Shown here piece after piece: positions 8,754 to 21,297 of a DNA stretch of 64,000 nucleotides. The notes beneath the pieces are model-generated. The model made no database searches. It was not told the origin of the DNA and saw nothing but the letters and a program-made list of their open reading frames with translations. Made by a program: the position numbers and the translations under genes. The stretch spans positions 83,976,270 through 84,040,269 of the forward strand of contig JAKGHH010000004.1 in NCBI GenBank assembly GCA_022828595.1, in the 5' to 3' direction. The stretch is from Nelumbo lutea (taxonomy: Eukaryota; Streptophyta; Magnoliopsida; Proteales; Nelumbonaceae). Each line of letters begins with the position of its first letter. Positions within the stretch are counted from its first letter, which is position 1.

Positions 8754-8759
8754 AATAAA
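8754..8759 (+). terminator. Poly(A) signal AATAAA
   Basis: AATAAA lies 15 bp after the stop codon of the His-rich protein gene, followed by a T-rich stretch. It is close to the stop, so cleavage would give a short 3' UTR. Confidence 0.5.
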
Positions 8760-8959
8760 TTCTTGTTTAAGCTTAGATTAATTGGGACATTAACTATTAG
8801 TAAGGTTGGTGATACTATTAGCACTACTACTACAGATATATATGGTTAAATGTACTTGTGATTTTGTGAGACTGGGCGGTAAGGGCTGTAAAATGTTTAA
8901 GTCTATGCATGGTTTCAGCTTCAGTGATTGTGGAAGTCTTTAGTCAATTAACTGTCTAA

Positions 8960-9248
8960 GGGTCTGTTTGGTTCATAGAAATAGGGGTTTGGAATCGGAA
9001 TATTTTAATTGTTTGGTTGAGCGAAATTGAAATCCCATTTTCATTCCTATTGGAATGCCATTCCACCATTTGAGGGAATGGCCATTCCCTAGCTCATCCT
9101 TTGGGAATGAAATCCTACTCCAGCTTATTCCAATTCTGAATTAGATTACTATATGAACCAAATAAACTATGGCAACATACCATTTTGATTCCAAAAGGAT
9201 TTTTGTTCCAATTCCAATTCTGATTTAGACTATAAACAAAATGAGCCC
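8960..9248. mobile_element. Harbinger/Tourist-like MITE
   Basis: The ends are GGGTCTGTTTGGTT and CAAAATGAGCCC, flanked by TAA on both sides (8,957-8,959 and 9,249-9,251). 3-bp TAA/TTA duplications and a GG...GTTTGG terminus are typical of PIF/Harbinger MITEs. The interior is GGAATG/CATTCC-rich and non-coding. Related copies lie at 9,323, 37,178 and 43,032. Confidence 0.75.
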
Positions 9249-9322
9249 TAATTCAATAACTTATTGGAGTAGTAAAACCCAATTCCACACACTTTTGGTT
9301 ATTAGTTAGGAAAATAAATTTT

Positions 9323-9629
9323 GGGCCCATTTGGTTCATGGGAATAAGGGTCTAGAATTGGGATTGGAATGGGTCATTTCAATTCCAACTGTTTGGTTGG
9401 GCAAAATCAGAGTCCCATTCCCATTCCTACTTGAATGGCATTCCTCATTTGAGGGAATGGCCATTCCTCACCTCTTCCTTGGGAATAAAATCCTATTTCA
9501 GTTTATTACAATTCTGATTCCAATTCTTATCTGAATCAAACAGACTATTGAAATAGACTATTTCAATTCTGATTCCAAGGATTTTGGTTTCAATTTCGAT
9601 TCCAATTCTGATTATAAACCAAACGGGCC
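9323..9629. mobile_element. Harbinger/Tourist-like MITE, second copy
   Basis: The ends are GGGCCCATTTGGTTCATGGG and CCAAACGGGCC, with the same internal GGAATGGCCATTCC words as the previous element. A 3-bp duplication is not clear. The long forward open frame here begins with GTG and is transposon sequence. Confidence 0.7.
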
Positions 9630-10209
9630 ATTACTTATTGGGCTGTCTCAAGAGAACCTAACTCAATTCAAAAATAGGAATTAATTCTTCTCTCAGTTAC
9701 TCTTCTTGCATTGCATGTGCCAATCGTTATTTGAGGTTCAAAGAATCCAAAAAATCTCCTAAGAAAAGGCTATTTAAAAAATGCATGCATTGTGATACAC
9801 TTTGAAAACATATGTATATGGTGAAAAAATTAATATATGCATCAATATGTTATATATCAAACTCACATAAATCTTAAAAATCATCTAACACTAACTTTAA
9901 GTCTCAAATGGATATAAGTACGGTATGAAAAATAATAAATAAGGTACTACACGATAATTTAATCAAAAGATCTATAAATTGTTAAAAATCAAGAAAAAAT
10001 AAATCTTAATCCCAAAATTATATATGTATGTATAGAGGTAGCTGTATCATGGGATTATGTGTTATGTGGTACAGTGGACTTCTATGCTTTAAGAAACAAG
10101 GATATATCTATGGTTGCTGAAGCCTTCAAGAACTTATCACAAATTTTCAGACCTGTGAGTAGCATATCCAAGCACGGTGTTAAGACATCCAGATTGGAAA
10201 ATGGGCCTT
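9630..10209. other. Intergenic DNA, nothing recognised
   Basis: AT-rich sequence without a conserved reading frame, terminal repeat or RNA-like structure that I can support. Confidence 0.4.
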
Positions 10210-11262
10210 GATATGCATCTATAAACTAATTTTGAGGCAACTCATGCTTTTCATTATCATTTTGATTACTTTGATCCATGAAAAACCTTTTGTGATGCAA
10301 TTGTTTCGTTGAAATTCTATTTCCATTTCTGTTGAAATGACATTTTTTTATTTGAGGGAATGGTCATTTCCTATCTTAAAGAATAAAACCTATTCAAGGA
10401 TCTCACTTAACAGTTTAAGCTTTTAAGTTGAATGGTTCATTGAGATAGTATCAGAGCCACTTTGACCAAATAATCTAGTATTTGATTCTCACCACCCCCA
10501 CTATAATTAATTAAATTTCAATGCAAGATATAATTGGCCTATTCCGATTCCAATTCTGACTGTGAAGAAACGGACCCTAAGTATTCTTTGGATTTGGTTT
10601 ACGGTGTCGTTTTGATACTGAAAAACTTTCAGTATCATTTTGATTTCTTTGGTCCATGAAAGACTTTCTGTGATGCAGAAGTGTTTTTTTTTTTTCATTC
10701 TCAAGCTTTCAATTAAGTATTCCTTGGTTTTGCTTTATGGGTCCTATACTTACAGTATGTTTTGATTACTTTCGTCATTGAAAAACTTTCTGTGATGCAA
10801 AAGTTTTTTTTCCCAAGCTTTCAATGAAGCATTATTCCCTGGTTCTGGTTTATGAGTCCTATACTTTCATTATCGTTTTGATACTGAAAAACTTTACTTT
10901 GGTCCATGAAAAGCTTTCCGTCATGCAAAAGTTTTCTTTTCTTTTTTTTTTCTCAAGCCTCTCAATTAAGGTCAAGTTTGGGAGTGTTCAAAAATAAGTA
11001 CTTATTCGAATAAATACTTATTGAAGAAGTCTAAAATTCTGACTTATTTTTAAATGATTATTCAATAAACACTTATTTCCTTTTTAGCCTATCTTAATCC
11101 ACCACGTCACTTTGAAAATACCTATACTTCCCCTATTTGAAATAAGTGCTTTTTCACCAAATGCTCATGCTTATTAGAACAAACACTTATTTTTCAAATA
11201 AGCACTCTCAAACTTTGCCTAAGTATTCCTTGGTTCTGATTTATGGGTCCTATTAGATTCAT
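10210..11262 (+). repeat. Tandem array of roughly 150 bp units
   Basis: Units share, in order, TATTCCTTGGTT, TTATGGGTCCTATACTT, GTTTTGAT, TTTGGTCCATGAAAAACTTT, a GTGATGCAAAAGTTTT run and AAGCTTTCAATTAAG. Copies start near 10,573, 10,715, 10,831 and 11,223, with a degenerate one near 10,230-10,310. A diverged GGAATGG-type MITE (about 10,303-10,578) and a 250-bp MITE interrupt the array. Confidence 0.7.
10970..11219. mobile_element. Harbinger-like MITE inside the tandem array
   Basis: The ends GGTCAAGTTTGGGAGTG and CACTCTCAAACTTTGCC are inverted repeats, flanked by TAA on both sides. Neighbouring array units read CAATTAAGTATTCC without interruption, so the array itself gives the empty site. 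The interior contains AAATAAGTACTTATT-like words. Confidence 0.8.
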
Positions 11263-11317
11263 ATCCTATGTTTCAAACTCTTTGCTTTTAGTACATAGAT
11301 CCTTTGTTTAATTAATA

Positions 11318-14300
11318 CTAGTGGGGACCCGTGCGATGCACGAAAAATTTTGAAAGATTTAATTATTTCATTTACTTTTAATTAATATTAAATTAATAAT
11401 AAAAATGTGTTGTTAATTAACTAAAAGTATTCAAAGTTATTGTTAATATCTAAAATTTTAATAATTATATTTTTCATTTAATGTTGTTTTACGGAAAATA
11501 ATTATTGTTAACTTAAATGAATAAATATTTTTAATAAATTTAGTTCTATTAATAATTTGTAGTAATTTTAGTAATTCTTATTAGTTTTATTATTTTTGGA
11601 AAAGTACGAATAAACTCACTACAGAATTCTGATTTCCATTTTAGATCTACAACATTTCAAAATGCCAATTACCCCCTCCCTATGCACCAATGCCTACCTG
11701 TGAATTGGCATCCATACCGAGTTGGCATCTACCCCAACTATACGTTGGGTTGAACATCATTCTCCCTATTATTTTTTAATAAAATTTTGATTAACTTTAA
11801 ATAAATAAAAATAATTACAAAAGCTAATGTTTTTATTAATTTTGTTAATAATTAACAATTATATAGGAATGACAACGGGGTGGGTTCAAGACGGGCCGCC
11901 CCATCCCTATCCTTGCCCCATAGCACTCTACCGCATCCCCTGCCTCCATCCCCAGTGTCATGTGGGTTTAGGGCAAGGCAACCACTCCTTAGTGTCAGGT
12001 GAGTTCAGGGGCAAGGCACCCCACTCCACATCAAGGTTGAGAAATCCTCGAACTTCCTTGCCTTGTCCCCAGTATTGGGCGATTTCAAGTAAAGGTGTAA
12101 ATCGGGTCGTGTTGGGCCAGCATGACATAACCCACATGTGGCCCACAAAAAGTGTGGGTCATGCCTCCCTCCCTTGGGATAATTTAGGGGGTTGGTTCAA
12201 CATGGTCCACGACCCGAGCCATGCCATGGGCCAAGCTGTGAGAGGTCCATTTTTTTTAAATGAAAAAGATGTTTAAATTTTTATTTCACATGATTTTTGA
12301 TGGGTCAGGTGGCTCGATAGCCCGACTTGGCCTGACCCGTTATTTTTCAAGCTTGACAAAATTTCATGCCCATGGGCTCGAGTTCGGTCTTTTCTCAAAT
12401 TAGCCTGGCCTAAGCCCAAGCCTGATCCTGACCAGATACTATTACATATATAAAAAAGTACTTATATATAATAAATACAATATATATATATATATATATG
12501 CTTCTTAAATTATTAATAAATATCAATTTACTATTTGGAAATAAAAATTAGTTTATTAATTTATTAAATTATTACTAAATTAATGTATTATTAGTTTATA
12601 AAAGTATACTGAAAATAAGACATTTTGTCTACAGATTGGGCTTCAAGCTCGGGCTCCAACTTCATGATTTATATAAGGGCTAGGCTCGAACTCAAGATCT
12701 AGGCCCGATGGTCGGGCCGGGCTTGGGCTCGGGGTTGCATGTTTTCTACTGATTAAGAGGCCCGTGTTAATTATAAAACAATGATTTTTAACAAATTAAA
12801 ATTTTTATTTAATTCTAGTCTAGTATAAATGAATATATAACATTTATATATATATATATATATTAATATAAAATTTGTTATTTAAATATTATATAATAAT
12901 ATTTACCATATATGCATATAACTTCCAAGTTGAGCTTATTAGGGGTTGTTTAGCTTGTGCCCTATCCACTAAAACCATCATTGGACCCCAAAAATTTAAT
13001 ACCCAATTAGACTTTGAACCTAAATATCCCTGATATGTGTGGGCATGATGCATATCTTTGATAATGATTTGTTACTTTTTATTAATTATTAAAATATTGT
13101 TATCTATTAAAATATTTTAATTACTAAATTATTGTATTTATTTAAAATACAATAACTTCTGAAAATTCTCATATTTTCAGAAATATTGTTAATTTCTTGG
13201 CTAAAACTAATTAAATGTATTTTTCTAATAATTAAATATAACTTTTTGGTAAATAAATGTAATTTTAAACTATTTAAAAATAATTATTGTTAATTATATA
13301 ACTATTAATAATTAAAATGCATTATTTTTTTATTATTTTTTATTTTTTTTTGTAATAAAATACAATTAACTTAATTTTTTATTTCTTTTTAGTGTTTTAA
13401 TTAAGCTTTAAGTTTTTCAGAATTTTTGAAATTTTAATTAATCCTTGGTTTTTTTCATTATTATTTAGTAATTTTTGCATATAAGTATTTTTTCAATAAT
13501 TTTCAGTATTTTCATCATTTATTTTTGCGTATTAGTCACTACAAAATTAATTTGCATTTGCTTTCAGTAAAAATAAATTAAATAACTAAATAAATACCAT
13601 AGTTAATAAAAATACAACTAATTCTCAATATTTTCAATAATTTCGGATTTTCAGTAAATGCCTTATTATTATAAAATATTATTAATTTTCAATATTTTTT
13701 AATTATTTTTAGTATTTTAATTATATTTAGGTTTTTCAATTTATTTTGGATTTTTTATTAGCATTTATTAAGGTCACAAATCATAAGTTATCTAATAGTA
13801 TTATTAAAGCTATTAATTAATATTTTTTATAGTTAAATTTCTTATTTTTATAAGTGTTTGTTAAGCTAGATTTTTAAATGGAATTGAAACACATTTTTTA
13901 TATTTACTAAGTATTGTTAATATTTATTTTTATTGAAAGTTTAGTGGATTTTTAAATTAATAATTTTTTGATTGCTTAACCTTAACCTATTTATATTATT
14001 TGATTTATATCATGATTTTAAAAATCGTATTGGATTGGAGAAAATGAACTTCAACATAATTTCATTATTAATTTTGTAAAAATATTAAATTATTATAAAT
14101 TTGAATATTATGTTTTTTATTGCATAATTTCTTTATTATAACTATTTAAAAAATAGTTATATTAAATATTTCGTTATTTAAATCTTTTAGTTATTTAAAT
14201 ATTTAAGTAATATATAAAATAAATAAAAATACACATTATTTGAACTTATGATATTTAGTTATTTTAATATTGAAATAATATTAGATTTTTTTAACGTTAA

Positions 14301-15342
14301 ATTCTACTATTTGAATAACATTTAATTAATCTAGAAAATCATAATTTATATTGTTAGTACATAATTTCAAGAAGATTTTGTAAACATATAAGGTTATTGA
14401 TAATATAAATATTATTAAATTAATTAGAATTGTTTTTTGTGTTTTTAATAATTATTTTAAAGTTTATACTATTATTACATAATTTCATTATTAATTTTGT
14501 AGAAATATTAAGTTATTATTAATTTGAGTATTATGTTATGATTATTTTATTTTATTTTATAGCTTTGTTAGTTTAATTATTTAAAATATAATTATGTTAA
14601 ATATTTAGTTATTTAAATAATTAAATAATATCTAAAATATTTAAGAAATACTCATAATTTGAATTTAAGATATTTATTTATTAAAATATTAAAATATTAA
14701 AATATTTTATATATAATTATTTATCTATTTTTAGTATTTTGTTATTTAATATATTTAGTTATTTAAATATTGAAATAATTATTTTAAAGTTATTTGAATA
14801 ACATTTAATTTGAATAATCTAGAAAATCATAATTTATATCGTTAGTACATAATTTCGTGATGAATTTTGTGGAAATATAAAACTATTAATAATATGAATA
14901 TTATTAAATCTATTATAATTATTTTTGTGTTTTTAATAATTGTTTTAAAGTTATTGTATAACTTGTTTAATTATTTAAGTAATTTTTGAAAATTTAATTT
15001 AAACTTTCTTTAGATAGATATAGATAAAAAGTATTAAAGAGGATAAGTAAAAGTTAGACATAATTTGGAGAGAAATTCTCTAGTAAATTAGAGATAAGTT
15101 AGAAGATAAATAGGAATTGGAGATGATATAGGATAAAGTGAGAGAGGTAGTTTAGGATAAAATTTAGGAGAAGATATTGTTGGGGAATGGGAGCATCCCA
15201 TTGGTTAAATGACTACTATTTTATATTTTTAAAATAAAATAAAATAATTTAAAAAATAAAGAAAATAGATAAATAGCTTCTCTCAAAGGGAATTATGCTG
15301 ACATGGCAGGACTAGTTTTATATATATATATATATTATGAGA
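11318..15342 (-). mobile_element. Probable AT-rich non-autonomous Helitron
   Basis: On the minus strand the 3' end reads hairpin CGTGC-atc-GCACG, 11 nt, then CTAG followed by T (plus-strand hairpin 11,330-11,342, CTAG 11,318-11,321). This is the classic Helitron terminus: a hairpin 10-12 nt before CTRR, inserted next to T. The opposite end near 15,342 reads TCTCATAATATATA, then AAAACTAGTCCTGCCATGTC, resembling plant Helitron 5' ends that begin TC. The interior is very AT-rich and holds no Rep/helicase gene. The 5' limit is less sure than the 3' limit. Other repeats are nested at about 11,866-12,745. Confidence 0.6.
11866..12745. mobile_element. Nested GC-rich repeat pieces inside the Helitron
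   Basis: 11,866-12,095 begins GGAATGACAACGGGGTGGG and resembles the GGGGAT-rich element family at 40,866 and 42,400. From about 12,096 another repeat starts AAGGTGTAAATCGGGTCG and continues to about 12,745 with GGGCTCGAG/GGCCTGACCC words around a TA-rich core. Clean target duplications were not found. The open frames across this part are not conserved genes. Confidence 0.45.
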
Positions 15343-15647
15343 ATTTATCATTTTGGTAAAAAACTAAAAAAGTGGCTTTGGGAGGAAGCATTGGTTGCAG
15401 GAATAAAATTTCTCTTTAGCAGTTTCTTCGGGTTTCGTTGCTTTTAATCATTTGATTATCATCAGTGGATGATTTTGTTCGTCAACTTCCTCACGTGATT
15501 AGCAATCTGCCAAACTAATATTGTTTTTGTGTAGACTATTTATTTTGTCCAAAAGCCTTAAAAGATATGCTGAAACTTTTTTGAACCACAAATGCTTCAT
15601 CTTGTTGGAGCTTTCCCTGAAGCATTGCCTTATGGCGAATTGGGATC

Positions 15648-15781
15648 TGCTCCTCACAGAGCACTCCTCAGATTGACCTCACAGCCACATCCCACGGTGT
15701 AATGGGAAAGTCTCTCATGTGAGTATAGAAGATACTCCTGATGTGTGGCTGGTATATACTGTGAGGTCGGTGTGAGGAACA
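15648..15781. mobile_element. Small inverted-repeat element (CTCACA type)
   Basis: TGCTCCTCACA at the left end is matched by TGTGAGGAACA at the right. Inner words GACCTCACAGCCACATC and GATGTGTGGC also pair. It resembles the CTCACA-rich elements near 23,910 and 38,849. Confidence 0.5.
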
Positions 15782-17654
15782 GTTCCGCTCTCAATATGGG
15801 CATCATGATTGATTGGCAAATTAAGTTAAAAATTTGCTTCTAATTTGTTCATTGCTGAGTGAGATGGGATTATCATTTTTTTTTCTATTTTTCCATCCGT
15901 GTGGCTGATTATGTATTTGCTTATTTGCTTTATCGGGTTTACTGGTTGGGGGTTGCCCATCCCCAAACCCATAACCCTCCAACCCTGATGCAACCACCTT
16001 GTGACTGATAGCTTCTCAATCTCAAGTCTCTGCTACAACTAGCAAGAGACCTTACCAATTAACATTGATTATTATCATCTTTCATATTCACAAGTCATAA
16101 CATATCAACTCAAACATTTCTCTTTATCTGATGGATGAATAATAAGCAAAAGATAATGCTGGAAGAAGAGATGGGTTGTGAAAGAAATGGGGAAAGAGAC
16201 ATGGTGGGGTTAGCATCAAGCCAAAGTTTTTGGGCTAGACCCATTCAATTTTTTATAAAATCTCAACCCAAGCCCACCCAAGACGCACCCCTAAGTAAGA
16301 TGAGCTTTCTTTTTCTTTCCACAATTTTCTTCTTTACTCAACTACATTGAGAAGTAAATGGGCATTTCTTGTTGACAAATAAATATAAGTTATGATGGTC
16401 ATTTTTGTACAAGGAACTAATATTTTATAACACTTTATCTCAACTATTCAAAGTATAAAATCTACAAAATTTGTGCGTTTCATATATATTCATATGCAAA
16501 TATTAATGGGTATTTAGCATAGTTTATTAAGCTTTTTTACAAATTCAAAATTTACTCCAAGTGGAGGGGCGATCATCTTAAAATTTAATTAATCAACAAC
16601 CATAATCAAAAGGAAAAATAGGACATAACCCGCGTTGCCCCAAAACCTAACAACAGATCACACTTCCTTGCAACATAGTTAAGTAACTATTTGCTAATGT
16701 AAAAAATGCTCTCACATTTTATTTTAGTCGATGATGCTCAATGTTTTCTTAATGATATTCAAGTACCTTCTATAAAAAAATGTTAAAATAGATTTTCTTA
16801 GAAATGACAAAAGAATCAAAAGAAAAGGTTATCCAATGCAATAGAGTCAAGGCTTCCCACCACCGTAACTGATCTTTTCAATACTATATACACCATTAGG
16901 AAAAGATAGATTTTTGTGATGGAGAACAAAATTATGATGATTTTGGTTCTTCCCAAGGATTTTATCCTTTTTGATTAGAAAGAAAGAAAGGAATTTTCTG
17001 GACCTGTTGTAAAAGCCATTACTTTGGGTTTTACTACTATCAATGATGTAATATCTACCGATAATTGTAATAATAATGCAAAGCATTCAGATTAAATGCT
17101 CTATCTTCAACATTTTTTAACACAAGCATCAACTCAGTTGGATAACACAACCAAATAATTAAAGATTGAAGCTTTTCTCTGAACAGTCAAATAACAAGGA
17201 TTCTATTCTTTGAAAACGCTACTTTTGATGTTGGTTAGAAATCCAATCAGTTGGCTTTTCTCTGGAATGCAGCCCCCTCCCCCTGGGCCGGTCACTATGT
17301 AAAATTTGCTAAATTAAAACCATATCAAGTTGCATTTCATCTCTTATTTAGGTTGCCTTGAATTTCATATGAAATGTGTTGCAGTTGTTTCTACTTCAAA
17401 ATTAATCCATATATGTTGCATATATAGAGCTGTCGATGGGTCGGATCTACCTGATAGAACTGAACTGATCGAACCAATATATCGGTTCTGATTTTGTGGA
17501 TTCTGTCTTGATTAATAATTGGGTTGGCTATTCCAAAGGGCCAATTGTATAGTTAATAGTAAATTTCATAGATAATATATAAGATAATTTTGGTTCATTT
17601 AACTATTTTCTATCATTTGTTTCTTTCGTTTTACATGCAACTAAATTGAGTCTT
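15782..17654. other. Intergenic DNA, no gene recognised
   Basis: AT-rich. A short piece near 16,200-16,295 (TTTTTGGGCTAGACCC ... CCCAAGCCCACCC) may be a transposon scrap. Open frames up to 79 codons have no recognisable motif. Confidence 0.4.
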
Positions 17655-17775
17655 GATCACCAACTTATGTTAGCTGGTTTGCTTCAGCATAGATGCAGAT
17701 TCGATTCCCGCAACCATCCACTTTGATGAGGGGGATTATAAGTGTAATGCGTATCACCAAATACCAAAAAAAAAA
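17655..17775 (+). mobile_element. SINE-like sequence with poly(A) tail
   Basis: A TTAGCTGGTTTGCTTCAGC segment resembles a pol III A box, and AGATTCGATTCCCGC resembles a B box (GGTTCGANNCC). An A-run tail follows at about 17,768. The spacing suits a tRNA-derived SINE. It is not an intact tRNA, because no acceptor stem can be formed. Confidence 0.4.
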
Positions 17776-18651
17776 AGGAGTCTTCATCGTTTCATAAGAA
17801 GAAATTAAACTCTAGAATAGTAATAGTTGTATAGGTTTAAAACCTCGCTCGTAACCCTAGGTGCATTCCATCAAAACCTGTTTCATATTTGTGCTTTTAT
17901 TGGAGTGCCCCTCCAAACTTTGTACTACTTCATACTCAATAATAAGTAAAGAGAGAGTTTTGGATCTGGGCTATATGACTTGGAGAAAGGTTCAGGCCCA
18001 TGCTTATAGGATTAGGGTCCATTACTTAATTCGTATCCCCAAAATGATTTGTTGGTCTGGGACCAGCGAGTAAGAGATTCAAATCCTCTGAACAAGTTAA
18101 AACAACTGGGCCCCCATTCACTCTAGACATTCTGTGGGCCTGGACCTGAAACTTGGCCGTGGGCAGAAGAAAAACCAGCTTCTTGGATCTATTATCGTAT
18201 TTGTGGTGCCGACTTATTTGCTAATGCATTCCACTTGATATACACGGGATGAAGAAATAGAGTAACTATGGTGCATTAACTAATATCGACCCTTTTTTTT
18301 TATAGAACCAGAATATTGCTATCCTTAAATCTAGATCTCAACCAATCACCATAGGCTCAATTTGAAAAGAATGTAAATATAGAACAAATACAAATATGTA
18401 GAGTGCATTTTGGTCCATGCAAATGTAAAATTGGTTTAATTTTGCATTGATAAGTTTACTTTTCTGTCAAACTATTTGTAAACACAAATCCTGGAAGAAC
18501 TAGGGTTTGGGGAACATGGCCTGAGAAGGCTTGGGTCCATTACAGATTTTTTTTAAAAGAAAAAATAGTAATGTTTTTATTTTTTTATTTTTCAAATTTC
18601 AGAGTTAGGAGGAGCCTTCGAGACTGATCCTTTCATTTTAGTTCAAACTTT
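17776..18651. other. Intergenic DNA, nothing recognised
   Basis: No conserved reading frame or clear repeat. The 70-codon open frame at 17,861 has no family features. Confidence 0.4.
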
Positions 18652-18782
18652 GGAGGTGGGGTGGGGGTGGGGGGCAAGGACCCACTTTATCATGTTTTTG
18701 ACCCAACTCAACTAAGTAACCATATAATAATGTTTTTAACATAAAAGTTTTGGGGTGGGGGTGGGGGGGTGGGGGGGGGGGG
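18652..18782 (+). repeat. Two G-rich tracts with G-quadruplex potential
   Basis: 18,652-18,675 and 18,752-18,782 consist almost only of G-runs of four or more separated by single T. Both satisfy a four-run G-quadruplex pattern on the plus strand. They lie about 77 bp apart, and the second merges into GGTCAATGACCCCCACC. They could be ends of a degenerate repeat. Confidence 0.7.
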
Positions 18783-20611
18783 TCAATGACCCCCACCAAT
18801 ATATTTGGCTTGGGATTGAAATATACCCTTCTAACATTAATCAGCTTTGAGTGCAAAGATTACATTTTTTTAGGTGCAAACATGACTTGAAATTGGTGAA
18901 AACTGTCCTACTTTTAATACATAAATGCATTCTTAGCAAATATACCAAAACTGAACCAGAATGAATATATGCATTGAACCAACATTTACACTCTTCAGTC
19001 TTCCCAAATAGAGCCTCAATCTATTTATTTTTCATTGGTTCACTTTTCACAAGCTATGCTTTACTTACCATCGCTTTCAACCAATTAGATCATTTGTGCT
19101 GCACAGTACACTATAGATTTTCCGAAAAAATAACCTAATATTTGTTCCCAAAAAAGACCAAGGTCCTCCACTACCCACCACCCCATTATCATCCCTTGGA
19201 TTAGTTTCAAACTTGCATCTCCTTTTCTCTTTTGTACATGCCTGGGTTCAAGCTTCGAGTTTACGGGGAGAATAACTAATCACTTTGTCCCTTTAAATTC
19301 ATCACTTAGCTTGCTTTTGATTTCGTATGTGTTTGATAGAGCTTTCGTTTATTAACTATAAACGTTTGTACTTGATTTTTCTTTAAAATCGAGAAAATTA
19401 ATAATATCAGCAAAACAGTGAATAAACGCCCAACATTTAGGAGAAGCATTAAAATGAAGCTTCTCCCAACAATAGTTGCACACATAAATCAATGCCAGTT
19501 TATACAAATATTTATATGTACGAATCACTATGATGGTTAAATGCTGATTTGGTGATAATATGGCGACATTTTAATAAATGCCTATCACAAAATATTCACA
19601 AAACAAAACACATGCTTGACTGAACAAGTTTGACAAGGCCGAACTGCAGGATATATATGGGTATGACCAGAGCATATAAACCAATTACTGGAGAGCCATT
19701 GGAATCTGTCCATAGTCCATAGACCAGACTCGTACCAATGCAAGAGAGTAACAAAATAGAAAGATCCCCTCTCAATGCTTTTGCTTTGCTAGATACTTGA
19801 GGGGCTTTATATCCAAACAAAGCTTAAAGCTACCACTTCATTTTGACTGAAGTCTAAAGAGATGCAGAATAAAGAGAGATGGGACTGAGGTCAATACCAT
19901 TCTGGGCCATTTCTTGGGACCCAACTAGCACAGGAAAGAGATCAGTAGGCTCCTAGGGAGTTTGTCTATCTCTACGTTTCAAGAATTATATATATATATA
20001 TATATATATATAATCAGTAACTAATCAATTGAAAAATATGGCTTTTGGAAAATGGAAGAAAGAGTGGGTTCTCGAATCTTGTTGCCACGCGAATATAATT
20101 ATCAGTTTGTCATTCCAATTCGATATTGATTTGCACGGCACACACAACGTAAAATATATATTCAATTAACAGCTTGTTTATTCTGTGTGCATAAAGAGAA
20201 ATTGACTAGAGTCGTTGCATCTTTCTTTTTGTATAAAGTTAAACGAAGGAAGGAGGAGGAAGAGTAAGAAAAATGTTGAGTACGGACGCCTTAATTAGAC
20301 TCTGAGTTAGGAAGCAGAAGCAGAACTACTTACTGCTCGAAGGACACCGGGAGTATTATATATATATATATATGTTTTTAGGGCTGTTTGTAGTGAGAAT
20401 TTCATTTGTAATTGTGTAAATGCGTGGGAGTGCAAATGGGTTGAGTGTAAATTTTGGTTTATTTTTGTTTCATTTTCAGTTTTGTTTTGTTTGTTTATGA
20501 GAAGTAAGAAAGGATAACTAAAAAAGGATATGATTCTAATTTTAATTGTATAAAAGAATATGGAACAGGGGAGCCTCCACTTAATTTTAATTGTATGAAT
20601 TTTATATTAAT
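18783..20611. other. Intergenic DNA with AT microsatellites
   Basis: Contains (AT)n at about 19,986-20,012 and 20,356-20,374. No gene, RNA gene or defined element is recognised. Confidence 0.4.
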
Positions 20612-20885
20612 TAAGGTTTTTAAAACCAATTCGAAGAACAAATTGGTCAGGGGCCTGGTTTTCAGGTCAAATGGTCCGACAGTTCGAACTGAATGGTTGG
20701 CCCATTCTGACAAAAAAAAATGGTCAAAATTATTGAACGGTTCAACCGCCTAAGTCAGTGTTGTACTGACCAAATCAATGTTTTTTTTTTACCAAAATCC
20801 AGTTTTAACAGAAAATAAAACCGATCACTTGACCAGTTCCTGGTTTTTCAAGTCCGACCATCCGATTTAATTTTAAAAATCATGA
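20612..20885. mobile_element. MITE of the GGTTTTTAAAACC family
   Basis: Begins GGTTTTTAAAACCAATTCG and ends with ATTTTAAAAATCAT. It contains GGTCCGACAGTTCGAACTG and GGTTCAACCGCC words in common with the copy at 21,298. It resembles other members near 7,548, 45,085 and 49,491. No coding capacity is seen. Confidence 0.55.
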
Positions 20886-21179
20886 TATCAACTAACAGTA
20901 GAGATCATAATTATAAATAAGCAAACACAAATTAAAGTGAACCAAATGCGATATATGTAATGATTCAGATTTGCAAGGAAGACATACAAAGCCAAGGAGC
21001 TAGAGGTTCATTCTGATTTTACAGTTCCCATTGACCCAAATTAACAAAGGGTTCACGAGATGCTGCTTTGATAAATATTACATACATATAGAGCCTGCCC
21101 TTCTATGGGTTTGAACCAATGCCTCTATGGATGGAGGGATGCTGAGTGACAAATTAAACTATGAATCCCGCCTCTTCGG

Positions 21180-21285
21180 AAGATGCCAGTTAGCATGTTG
21201 GTAAAGTCTTTTATTGGTTATAATAGAGACTTAGCTACGATCGATTCCTGTCTCTGTTGCGTAGCCCATTAAAAAAAAAAAACTC
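21180..21285 (+). mobile_element. tRNA-derived SINE-like element
   Basis: TTAGCATGTTGGTAAAG matches a pol III A box and ACGATCGATTCCTG a B box, with TATAATAGAGACTTAGC between them. A run of about twelve A residues ends the element. A related minus-strand copy lies near 32,320-32,400 and shares TTGGTAA, a GTTTTAGTGGAGACTT-like middle and GATCGA. A short non-autonomous retroposon is the best reading. Confidence 0.5.
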
Positions 21286-21297
21286 AGACATGGGTCC

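Noticed and set aside
8206..8824. Antisense open frames of 167 and 154 codons across the His-rich gene
   Set aside because: They exist only because CAC/GAC/GAG codons read backwards never give stops; composition is pure repeat (Val-rich or Ala/Arg-rich) with no independent signals.
11827..12276. 149-codon open frame with Pro/His-rich start
   Set aside because: Falls on two adjoining GC-rich repeat pieces within the Helitron and starts just outside them; no domain.
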